From an uncultured Saprospiraceae bacterium (GTDB taxonomy: Bacteria; Bacteroidota; Bacteroidia; Chitinophagales; Saprospiraceae): a DNA stretch of 13,835 bases. The translations under genes were made by a program, and so were the position numbers. The stretch lies in assembly GCA_937894165.1 (NCBI GenBank), contig CALCSX010000223.1, forward strand, positions 1 through 13,835, written 5' to 3'. Numbering within the stretch: position 1 is the first letter of the stretch; each line of letters begins with the position of its first letter. Positions 1 to 5,454 of the stretch are shown piece by piece. Under the pieces are notes generated by a model that saw only the letters and a list, made by a program, of their open reading frames with translations, was not told where the DNA came from and ran no database searches.

Positions 1-689
1 AAGAGTAGCACTGTATCATTACAACTTGTCACTTCAGCCCACGATGTTCTCAGCTCTGTAAAATCTTCCCACGCGGTGCTAGTTTTCAAATCGAACATAA
101 TATTATTCTCTTCATAACAGGAATATACATTTCCAACCTCAGAAATTTGATCATTGATGATAACATTGTCAACGTCATAAGGATTGCTCATCAAGTTAGA
201 ATACATCTCCACACTACCAATCGGTACTTCAGGATCGCCTCCTACTGCATTGTATTGAAATGGGGCGCCCAAATAAGTATAATAAACCTTATACTCTGTC
301 CAATAGTATACAGTATAAACTCCTTCAGGAACATAGTGATATACAAGTCTCTCCTCAGGAGTCATTACTTCATCATAATGCAACCTTCCACATTTAATAT
401 TAAAACCACAATTTACAATTGGAATATTAAACTCATCAAATTCAAAAGTATCGCTGTACATCACATTTTCATCCTGATCAACTAGAATAATATAATTTCT
501 TCCTTTAAACCGCAAGTTGGTGATATAGTTAGGATTTTTATCCCCGTTCACATGCCAAGATTGAACTATACCACCTAGCCATTGTGTAAATAAACTTCCT
601 ACCCCACATGAATCTGAAGGTACAACTTTTATGGGATCCGCAAGCGCTTTTACTGAACTCGGCAATAAATAAAAACATAATCCAATCAT
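1..689 (-). CDS. Hypothetical secreted protein, C-terminus off the left edge
   Basis: I do not recognise the family. The minus-strand frame is open for 229 codons from an ATG at 689 to the window edge, so only the N-terminal part is present. The first residues, MIGLCFYLLPSSVKALADP, form a hydrophobic core ending in an A-L-A signal-peptidase-like site, so export is likely. The mature part is rich in Tyr, Asn, Asp and Val, with scattered Cys (for example SDSCG, NCGFNIKCG, SCYEE), as in Bacteroidota surface or lipoprotein-like proteins. Upstream of 689 the frame stays open through KGLFARFSKIF and then His-Thr codons from a dinucleotide repeat, until a TAG at 759-761. The basic stretch KGLFARFSK would make a better signal-peptide n-region than the ATG at 689 gives, so the true start may lie upstream and depend on repeat length. 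The reading frame is well supported; the function is unknown. Confidence 0.75.
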   Translation of the reverse strand, partial: MIGLCFYLLPSSVKALADPIKVVPSDSCGVGSLFTQWLGGIVQSWHVNGDKNPNYITNLRFKGRNYIILVDQDENVMYSDTFEFDEFNIPIVNCGFNIKCGRLHYDEVMTPEERLVYHYVPEGVYTVYYWTEYKVYYTYLGAPFQYNAVGGDPEVPIGSVEMYSNLMSNPYDVDNVIINDQISEVGNVYSCYEENNIMFDLKTSTAWEDFTELRTSWAEVTSCNDTVLL

Positions 690-729
690 AAAAATCTTAC
701 TGAATCGAGCGAATAAGCCCTTAAAACGC

Positions 730-755
730 TGTGTGTGTGTGTGTGTGTGTGTGTG
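730..755. repeat. (TG)13 dinucleotide microsatellite
   Basis: This is an uninterrupted 26-nt TG tract on the plus strand, read as (CA)13 by the left-edge gene. It lies 41 nt upstream of that gene's ATG at 689 and just downstream of another ATG at 774-772. At the present length the ATG at 774 opens a 17-residue frame (MQPKLVS, four His-Thr pairs, Ala-Phe) that stops at 723-721. Adding one unit, or losing two, would join it to the secreted-protein frame. Confidence 0.95.
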
Positions 756-1093
756 ACACTAATTTAGGTTGCATAAATGTATAATTATAATGGTTAAAAA
801 ATCTACCCACGATTAAAAACATCCCGTTTATACAAATACCACTTTTTTCAGCATGACATTTAAAATCCCCCTTTGAAATCTCAAAACAGATTTACTCCAT
901 TTTTTCTTTCGAAACTAAATTAAAACATTTACACGACAATTGCAAATTTCTTGAATAAAATATTTACATTTTATTAAGAATTAATGTTTCAATATCAAAT
1001 TTATAACATTATTGGATTTAAATATAGGATTTAATAATGCCTTCAATGAGATATTGGGGATAAAGGGAATTCTTAATAAATTAAGGCGGTTTT

Positions 1094-1113
1094 AGACGCA
1101 CGGCCGTGCGTCT
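1094..1113. repeat. Perfect 20-bp palindrome
   Basis: AGACGCACGGCCGTGCGTCT is identical to its own reverse complement. It is followed by CTAC, which extends the element toward the form I remember as a dispersed intergenic palindrome in Bacteroidota and cyanobacteria (the family memory is not checked here). It encodes nothing. It could be a REP-like element or, as RNA, a very stable hairpin. Confidence 0.85.
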
Positions 1114-1129
1114 CTACGGGATATGGGCG

Positions 1130-1179
1130 TTTCAGGCGGGATTGGATTTCAGGCGGGATTGGATTTTTGGGGGATTGGA
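1130..1179. repeat. Minisatellite, three units of 16-17 bp
   Basis: Two identical 17-bp units, TTTCAGGCGGGATTGGA (1130-1146 and 1147-1163), are followed by a diverged 16-bp unit, TTTTTGGGGGATTGGA (1164-1179), and a fading fourth (TTTGGGGGGATTA, from 1180). The plus strand is strongly G-rich and the minus strand C-rich. A spurious plus-strand reading frame runs through it with low-complexity Gly/Phe codons. Confidence 0.85.
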
Positions 1180-1234
1180 TTTGGGGGGATTATCATGGAT
1201 TTTAAATTCTGTCTGATGCGGGAGAATGATAAAT

Positions 1235-1268
1235 GGGCGAATGATTATTCGCCCGTACATTACGGGCG
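1235..1268. terminator. Overlapping hairpins at the helicase 3' end (possible terminator)
   Basis: Two perfect 8-bp stems share bases and so exclude each other. One is GGGCGAAT (1235-1242) with ATTCGCCC (1247-1254) and a 4-nt loop. The other is CGCCCGTA (1250-1257) with TACGGGCG (1261-1268) and a 3-nt loop. The second includes the helicase's last codons and stop. The first starts just after the stop on the minus strand and is followed there by ATTTATCATTCT, only a weak T-rich tail. It may act as a terminator or be another dispersed palindrome. Confidence 0.45.
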
Positions 1269-3701
1269 TAATAATTGGATTTTCATTTTGGCGAGGCGAT
1301 CCATGGCTTTTTCGCTGCTGAGCTGGGAACGCAAGCGGTCGGCGACAATAGGGAAGGCAAAAATGCTGAAGGGGCCTGGCTCGATAAAAATGATTTCTTG
1401 TGATTGCATGCGAGTGAGGGCATCACGCAATCGGTTCTCTTCAAATTGAAAGGTCATGGTCTCTTCGTAGGCTTGCTTGTAGAGTAGATTATCGGATTCA
1501 TAATCCCGGAATACGTTGAAAAGCAAGCCGGATCCCATTTGAAGGTGCTTGTCCTTCTTAAATTTACCGGGCATGCCACGAAAAATCATTCCTGCGATGA
1601 TAGCAATGTCCCGAAATTTTCTTTTGGCAAGATCCGTAGCATTCACGCTGGACATGATATCTGCATAGAGATTTTCAGTGTGAAGCAATCCTCGCAATAC
1701 GGCAATATCTAATTCGAATGGAATATCCGAGAGCAATTCCAAACCGTAATCATTCACTGCAATAGAGATAGAGATCGGTTGGATAGCTGAAATCCTGTAG
1801 GCGAGCAAAATAGCTAAGCCTTCATGAACTAATCGCCCTTCCAAAGGGTAAATTAGCATGTGATGCCCTTCCCTGCTTTTGTAAAATTCGACCAATAGTT
1901 CTGAAGATTTGGGCAGGTGACTTTTTGTCTCTTGAATAGTGAATATCTGTTCTATTGCTGCTTTTTCAGATTCCTTGAGTTTGCCTTCGGAATAATTTGA
2001 GATGACCTCGCGGATCTGGAATGCCAATTCGGAGGAAAGCGGCATCCTCCCTCCCATCCAGCTCGGCACGACGCCTTTCCCTTTCGTCCCTTTGCGTACA
2101 TATGCCACATTATATTTCATATTAACGAGTTCGAGTAGCCTGCCCGCGAACCAGAAGATGTCCCCTACCTTCAGTTGGTTGATGAACCATTCCTCAACGG
2201 TGCCGATATTCTTGCCGGAAAGAAATTTGACCTGAATGGCGGAATCCCCAACAATTGTACCAATGCTTACCCTGTGGCGCATCACTACCCCCTTGTTCAT
2301 CGCTCGAAAAATACCTTTGCTATCTTGTCCCACTTTCTGAAATTCATCATAGCTTTCCATAGAGCCTCCATGGACTAAAAAATTGATCAGCCATGACCAT
2401 TCTTCCTCAGAAATGGAGGAATAGGAGAATGTCCCTTGGATAATTGGAAATAAAGTTCGGCTGTCGAAACCATCCCCTATCGCCAGTGTCATCAAAAACT
2501 GATGCAACACATCGAAACTTCGGATATAGGGAAGTCGGCTCTCTAGTTTTGAAGAGTGGATAGCATATTTGATGGCGATACCTTCTACGATTTCCAGGGC
2601 ATGCGTGGGAAGAAAATATATTTCGGAAGTGGCTCCCGGTTTATGGCCACTCCTCCCCGCCCGCTGTATAAATCTCGCTGCACCTTTCGGGCTGCCTATC
2701 TGAACGACAGCATCCACCGGTCTGAAATCCACCCCCAAATCCAAGCTGGAAGTACAGATCACAGCAGCGAGAGTACCTGAATGCAGTGCTTCTTCCACCC
2801 AATTTCTTAATTCTCTATCCATGGAACCATGATGCATAGCCACGCGCCCTGACCAATCGGGTTGAAACTCAATCAAAGCGCGGTACCACATTTCGCATTG
2901 GGCGCGGGTGTTGGTGAAGACGAGGGTTGAATGGTGGGAGGCTATAATGCCGGAAAGTTTTTCAAGGTGATAAATACCGAGATTACCGTACCAAGGGAAT
3001 TGAAGAATATCATCGGGAAGAACGGTATTTATTTTGATATCTTTTTCGATATTTGATCGGATCAATTGGGTTTCGGAGTCGAGTTTCCAGTTGAACAGAA
3101 GTACCTCCTCGGCTTCTTCGATATTCCCGATGGTAGCGCTGATACCCCAAAGCATGAGGGAAGGGATAAAGGAACGGAGGTAGGTGGCTGCCAATTCCAT
3201 TTGTACGCCTCTTTTCGAACCCAGGAGTTCATGCCATTCATCCACGACGAGCAGTTCCAATTCACTAAAATAATCTTTGTGATCTCTGCTACTGATAAGC
3301 AGTTGGAGGCTTTCGGGGGTGGTGATCAGTATCTGCGGGGAGTTCTTCTTCTGTGAAGTTCTCTCGGAGGTGGCTGTGTCGCCGGTGCGGATGGCCACTT
3401 TCCAGTCCAGGTCAAAGAATTCCACTGCTTCGATGGCTGCCGACATAATATCGCGCGTGAGAGCTTTGATGGGGGTGATCCAGATCAGTTTGACCCTTTT
3501 GAATTGCTGATCAGTGCCGGCGTATTGCGAAAGGAAGGGGGCTAGGACGGAGAGTGTTTTTCCGGAGCCTGTGGGGGCGTTGAGTATACCACTTTTATTA
3601 GAAAGAATGGCAGATTCCATTTCCCGTTGGAATTGTTGGATTGTCCAGCCTTTGGAGAGGTAGAAGGATTCGGTGGGGGATATATTGGAATCAGAAGCCA
3701 T
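1260..3701 (-). CDS. Lhr-type DEXH-box ATP-dependent helicase (ligase-associated DNA damage response type)
   Basis: This 813-residue superfamily 2 helicase should be cytoplasmic, unwinding DNA or DNA:RNA duplexes during repair. Visible motifs (ATG at 3701 = residue 1) are Walker A APTGSGKT at 42-49, a TTPESL motif near 127, the DEWH box at 154-157, SAT at 188-190, the TLVFTNTR strand near 259, SSLDLGVDF near 318, and motif VI QRAGRSGH at 346-353. The long C-terminal half matches the Lhr-core winged-helix and DEAD-associated region. Length and motifs resemble the bacterial ligase-associated DEXH helicases, usually encoded beside an ATP-dependent ligase, an exonuclease and a phosphoesterase; none lies in this window. 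The frame extends to a GTG at 3764, but those 21 codons start inside a dispersed repeat and look non-native (PTKSLTTKNEHPPPS), so I chose the ATG at 3701. No catalytic residue appears missing. The helicase call is firm; the exact subfamily is an inference. Confidence 0.9.
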   Translation of the reverse strand: MASDSNISPTESFYLSKGWTIQQFQREMESAILSNKSGILNAPTGSGKTLSVLAPFLSQYAGTDQQFKRVKLIWITPIKALTRDIMSAAIEAVEFFDLDWKVAIRTGDTATSERTSQKKNSPQILITTPESLQLLISSRDHKDYFSELELLVVDEWHELLGSKRGVQMELAATYLRSFIPSLMLWGISATIGNIEEAEEVLLFNWKLDSETQLIRSNIEKDIKINTVLPDDILQFPWYGNLGIYHLEKLSGIIASHHSTLVFTNTRAQCEMWYRALIEFQPDWSGRVAMHHGSMDRELRNWVEEALHSGTLAAVICTSSLDLGVDFRPVDAVVQIGSPKGAARFIQRAGRSGHKPGATSEIYFLPTHALEIVEGIAIKYAIHSSKLESRLPYIRSFDVLHQFLMTLAIGDGFDSRTLFPIIQGTFSYSSISEEEWSWLINFLVHGGSMESYDEFQKVGQDSKGIFRAMNKGVVMRHRVSIGTIVGDSAIQVKFLSGKNIGTVEEWFINQLKVGDIFWFAGRLLELVNMKYNVAYVRKGTKGKGVVPSWMGGRMPLSSELAFQIREVISNYSEGKLKESEKAAIEQIFTIQETKSHLPKSSELLVEFYKSREGHHMLIYPLEGRLVHEGLAILLAYRISAIQPISISIAVNDYGLELLSDIPFELDIAVLRGLLHTENLYADIMSSVNATDLAKRKFRDIAIIAGMIFRGMPGKFKKDKHLQMGSGLLFNVFRDYESDNLLYKQAYEETMTFQFEENRLRDALTRMQSQEIIFIEPGPFSIFAFPIVADRLRSQLSSEKAMDRLAKMKIQLLRP

Positions 3702-3759
3702 TGTTATATGACAAAAAGAAGGGGGTGGATGTTCATTTTTAGTCGTAAGTGATTTAGTC

Positions 3760-3784
3760 GGCACTTCGACTGCGCTCAGTGACC
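3760..3784. repeat. Dispersed repeat of the CTTCGACTGCGCTCAGTG type
   Basis: The 25-bp sequence contains CTTCGACTGCGCTCAGTGAC. I recognise this from memory as a widely scattered intergenic repeat in Bacteroidota genomes. The upstream GTG of the helicase frame (3764-3762) lies inside it, which argues against using that codon as the start. Confidence 0.55.
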
Positions 3785-3819
3785 TTAGTCCTAAGTGGGA
3801 TTAGTTTTGAGTGGGGAGA

Positions 3820-3862
3820 GTGAGCATTGAGCTTATAGCTGTGAGCTGCTATCCGCGAGCTG
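3820..3862. repeat. Degenerate GAGCT-rich repeat tract
   Basis: Five short GAGC or TAGCT words (GTGAGC, TTGAGCT, TATAGCT, GTGAGCT, GCGAGCTG) occur within 43 bp, spaced by a few bases. It looks like a decayed tandem or dispersed intergenic repeat. It has no coding content. Confidence 0.5.
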
Positions 3863-3961
3863 TTGGTTTATCTTCAATATTTTTCTAACACAATGATAAA
3901 ATTTAAGTTTGAAGTAGTAAATTGGCAGTGATTTATGGTGATGATTCTTTAATAAAAGGGA

Positions 3962-4780
3962 ATGCTGATAAAAATCGGGTTTGTCAACCTATTTATGCTT
4001 ATCGTGTGGTCTGCTACGAGCCAAGATCGACATGACAAAGGATCTATTCTTGCTAATTCAGTAGATTCGGTGGATGCCTATGTCTTCAGAACTGAGAATG
4101 CAAAGGATTCAATGCTTATCACCAGAGAATTCTTCATAAGTAATGGATTAAGAAATAAGATTGAAGTTTATGATTCGATAGGATTAAGCTGTACATATTC
4201 TTACAAATTCGACTTTGATACAATACTAGTAGAACGCACCACAGTTTGTGACAGTAATTGGTCCATCAGTAAATATTACTATGATAAGCAAAATAGAATC
4301 ATAAAAGAAGAAGATTTTGATGAGAACGGTTTACGAACAGGGGTTTACGCAACTACGAAATATAAAAAACATTCAAAGGAAACAAAAGGTTATATGAATA
4401 ATAAATTATCTGTTCGGTCAAGTGTCCAATATGATAAGTCAGGAAATAAGATTGATCACAATCTTATGTTTTATAGAAATGGAGTATGGAAAAGTGTAAT
4501 TAAGGACAAAAATGGAGAAGAGAGTAAAAGTACCAATCAAATATTTGAGAATTATCATAATTCAGGATTGAAATTGAAAAGAGTGACACAACAAATTTCA
4601 GCCCCTTCTAGCATACTGGGACTATGCGGTATTGTACACTTAAAAAAGGGCGACACTTTTGTAACTAATAAATTTTACGATGCGGGGGGATTGCTGGTGA
4701 AAGAAATGCAGTATTTAAATGTAGAATTATTGTGCATAAAGCGATATTATTATCATAAAAGTGAGAAGAATTTAAATTAG
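3962..4780 (+). CDS. Hypothetical secreted protein with YD/MORN-like strands
   Basis: The product is 272 residues. Residues 1-20 look like a Sec signal peptide: a short n-region with Lys4, a hydrophobic core (FVNLFMLIVW), and A18-T-S20 before Q21 as a likely cleavage site. The mature part is hydrophilic and rich in Lys, Tyr, Asn and Asp. It contains recurring strands such as YYYDKQNRIIKEEDFDENG, VQYDKSGNKI and FYDAGGLLVKEMQYLN. These resemble the Y-D-x-x-G-x-x-x-x-E beta-hairpins of RHS/YD repeats and of MORN-like YwqK-family proteins common in Bacteroidota, but the match is loose and I give no function. It is the only plus-strand gene here, transcribed away from the helicase and toward the 3' end of the giant gene. 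No Shine-Dalgarno site is evident (AAAAGGG directly abuts the ATG). No intrinsic terminator is visible just after its stop. Confidence 0.8.
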   Translation: MLIKIGFVNLFMLIVWSATSQDRHDKGSILANSVDSVDAYVFRTENAKDSMLITREFFISNGLRNKIEVYDSIGLSCTYSYKFDFDTILVERTTVCDSNWSISKYYYDKQNRIIKEEDFDENGLRTGVYATTKYKKHSKETKGYMNNKLSVRSSVQYDKSGNKIDHNLMFYRNGVWKSVIKDKNGEESKSTNQIFENYHNSGLKLKRVTQQISAPSSILGLCGIVHLKKGDTFVTNKFYDAGGLLVKEMQYLNVELLCIKRYYYHKSEKNLN

Positions 4781-4842
4781 CTATAAAATTAAGTCGAAAA
4801 ACATCGTATGTAGTCAGGACAGAGTGACTTTTAGAATTAACA

Positions 4843-4950
4843 ACAAATCAGGAATATATATCCATAATTATAGGCTGTTTTTTTTTGATGTAAATCAGTA
4901 TAAATTATCCCGCCAAGCTTAAGCCCGTGTATTTTTTTTAAAAAAAATGA
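4843..4950. repeat. Diverged direct repeat, copy A
   Basis: It shares ACAAATCAGGAATATA (4843-4858) and then a near-identical block, TGTAAATCAGTAT..ATTATCC.GCCAA.CTTAAG.CCGT.TAT, with copy B. Both end in a T-run followed by an A-run. Here the end is T8A8 (4932-4947), which then runs into a palindrome copy. Confidence 0.75.
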
Positions 4951-4956
4951 CATTTA

Positions 4957-4979
4957 GGCACAAGTTGTAAACTTGCGCC
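4957..4979. repeat. 23-bp palindromic repeat, copy 1
   Basis: Arms GGCACAAGTT (4957-4966) and AACTTGCGCC (4970-4979) flank a 3-nt loop. The single mismatch is A opposite C in plus-strand RNA but becomes a G-U pair in minus-strand RNA, so the hairpin is fully paired only when transcribed from the minus strand. Confidence 0.85.
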
Positions 4980-4995
4980 ATCATTGAAATTAAGG

Positions 4996-5101
4996 ACAAA
5001 TCAGGAATATAGTAACTCTTAAAATAACCTATTTTTTGAATGTAAATCAGTATTGATTATCCTGCCAAACTTAAGTCCGTATATTTTTCCCAAAAAAAAT
5101 A
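4996..5101. repeat. Diverged direct repeat, copy B
   Basis: This is the second copy, offset by about 150 bp, beginning with the identical 16-mer (4996-5011) and containing the same conserved block near 5040-5083. The middle (about 5012-5036) differs from copy A. It ends in A8 and merges directly with the TAGCTCTT hairpin. Confidence 0.75.
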
Positions 5102-5118
5102 GCTCTTAAAAAGAGCTA
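5092..5118 (-). terminator. Intrinsic terminator, minus strand
   Basis: TAGCTCTT (5100-5107) and AAGAGCTA (5111-5118) form a perfect 8-bp stem with a 3-nt loop. Read on the minus strand it is followed immediately by eight Ts, the classic rho-independent form. In the plus direction there is no T-run. It lies about 290 nt beyond the giant gene's own terminator, with no gene between. Confidence 0.7.
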
Positions 5119-5144
5119 TAAGTTAATAGAGATCAAAAGTTTGA

Positions 5145-5238
5145 ATTTTAGGCACAAGTTACAAACTTGCGATAGCATGGGTGTTGAGTTCAATTTAGGC
5201 ACAAGTTGCAAACTTGCGCCAGCATTGGTGTTGGGTTC
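5145..5238. repeat. Tandem 47-bp repeat carrying palindrome copies 2 and 3
   Basis: Two units with 47-bp periodicity (5145-5191 and 5192-5238) each consist of a TTTA leader, the palindrome, and a GCAT.GGTGTTG.GTTC tail. Copy 3 (arms 5198-5207 and 5211-5220) is intact. Copy 2 (5151-5173) has lost the end of its right arm (GCGAT instead of GCGCC). With only two units and no conserved-repeat/unique-spacer pattern, it is not a CRISPR. Confidence 0.8.
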
Positions 5239-5297
5239 GCTTCTACCCCTGATGCGGGAAGGGGATTTAGGAATCATTCATGGTATTAAAGAGTCCC

Positions 5298-5381
5298 GCG
5301 TGAGGGATAGTAGTGGAAAGGCTGCGGTGAGGAACGAACTAAGCCTTGCAGCGGATAGCCCGACCCGTTAGGGGCACGCCC
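5298..5381 (-). other. Structured intergenic element of Bacteroidota type (possible ncRNA or repeat)
   Basis: Read on the minus strand it begins GGGCGTGCCCC, continues through GGGTCGGGCTATCCGCTGC, and ends CCACTACTATCCCTCACGC. I remember this framework as a recurring Bacteroidota intergenic element with a variable middle (not checked). The ends can pair (GCGTG 5298-5302 with CACGC 5375-5379). The centre can pair as AAGGCT (5318-5323) with AGCCTT (5342-5347), or GCTGC (5321-5325) with GCAGC (5348-5352). Strand and transcription are inferred. Confidence 0.4.
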
Positions 5382-5420
5382 AAATAAAAATATCCCCGAA
5401 GTAGATGTCTCCGGGGATAT
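5381..5420 (-). terminator. Intrinsic terminator of the giant surface-protein gene
   Basis: Arms ATATCCCCG (5390-5398) and CGGGGATAT (5412-5420) form a perfect 9-bp stem with a 13-nt loop. It starts 34 nt after the stop codon of the giant gene. On the minus strand the stem is followed by TTTTATTTG, a good U-rich tail. Position and orientation fit termination of that gene. Confidence 0.85.
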
Positions 5421-5454
5421 TGATCAATTTTACAAATATAAATCCACTCAGTAG

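Larger units (their letters stand above)
690..1259. other. Intergenic region, no gene seen
   Basis: No credible coding region is seen on either strand. The left part (about 756-1085) is very AT-rich. It has an AT hairpin (954-961 pairing with 968-975) and a 10-bp inverted pair, ATTAAGAATT at 973-982 and AATTCTTAAT at 1068-1077. The right part turns abruptly G-rich, with a 20-bp palindrome, a minisatellite and hairpins next to the helicase stop codon. The promoter of the left-edge gene should be here. TACATTTA, read on the minus strand at 781-774, resembles the Bacteroidota -7 consensus TAnnTTTG, but I see no matching -33 box. Confidence 0.6.
3702..3961. other. Divergent intergenic region
   Basis: This 260-bp spacer separates the minus-strand helicase from the plus-strand secreted protein and must hold both promoters. 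I find no convincing Bacteroidota -33/-7 pair; a TTTG at 3908-3911 lacks a good TAnnTTTG partner. The middle is occupied by repeat-like sequence (3760-3862). Confidence 0.5.
4781..5454. other. Repeat-rich intergenic region between convergent genes
   Basis: No believable gene is present. The region holds a diverged direct repeat (4843-4950 and 4996-5101), three copies of a 23-bp palindrome (4957, 5151, 5198), a hairpin terminator read on the minus strand (5092-5118), a structured element (5298-5381) and the giant gene's terminator (5381-5420). A 76-codon plus-strand frame at 5141-5371 consists entirely of these repeats and I treat it as spurious. Confidence 0.7.

Noticed and set aside
147..485. 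Plus-strand reading frame of 112 codons at the left end
   Set aside because: It lies antisense to the longer secreted-protein frame that is open through 1-689 and has a signal peptide; its own product is low-complexity and Ile/Ser-rich without a recognisable fold.
1123..1449. Plus-strand reading frame of 108 codons
   Set aside because: It starts in the G-rich minisatellite and then runs antisense to the C-terminal end of the helicase.
3961..4780. Plus-strand secreted protein as a YwqK-type antitoxin or an RHS toxin
   Set aside because: The YD/MORN-like strands are too few and too irregular, and no partner gene or toxin domain lies next to it.
4932..4947. T8A8 tract as a terminator of the plus-strand gene
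   Set aside because: A pure T/A stem without a loop or following T-run is not a credible intrinsic terminator; it more likely reflects repeat ends or bent DNA.
4957..5220. CRISPR array
   Set aside because: Only three copies with unequal spacing, palindromic through the centre, and similar rather than unique intervening sequence; no cas genes nearby.
5141..5371. Plus-strand reading frame of 76 codons in the repeat spacer
   Set aside because: It is composed of palindrome copies and the structured element; the peptide simply translates repeats.
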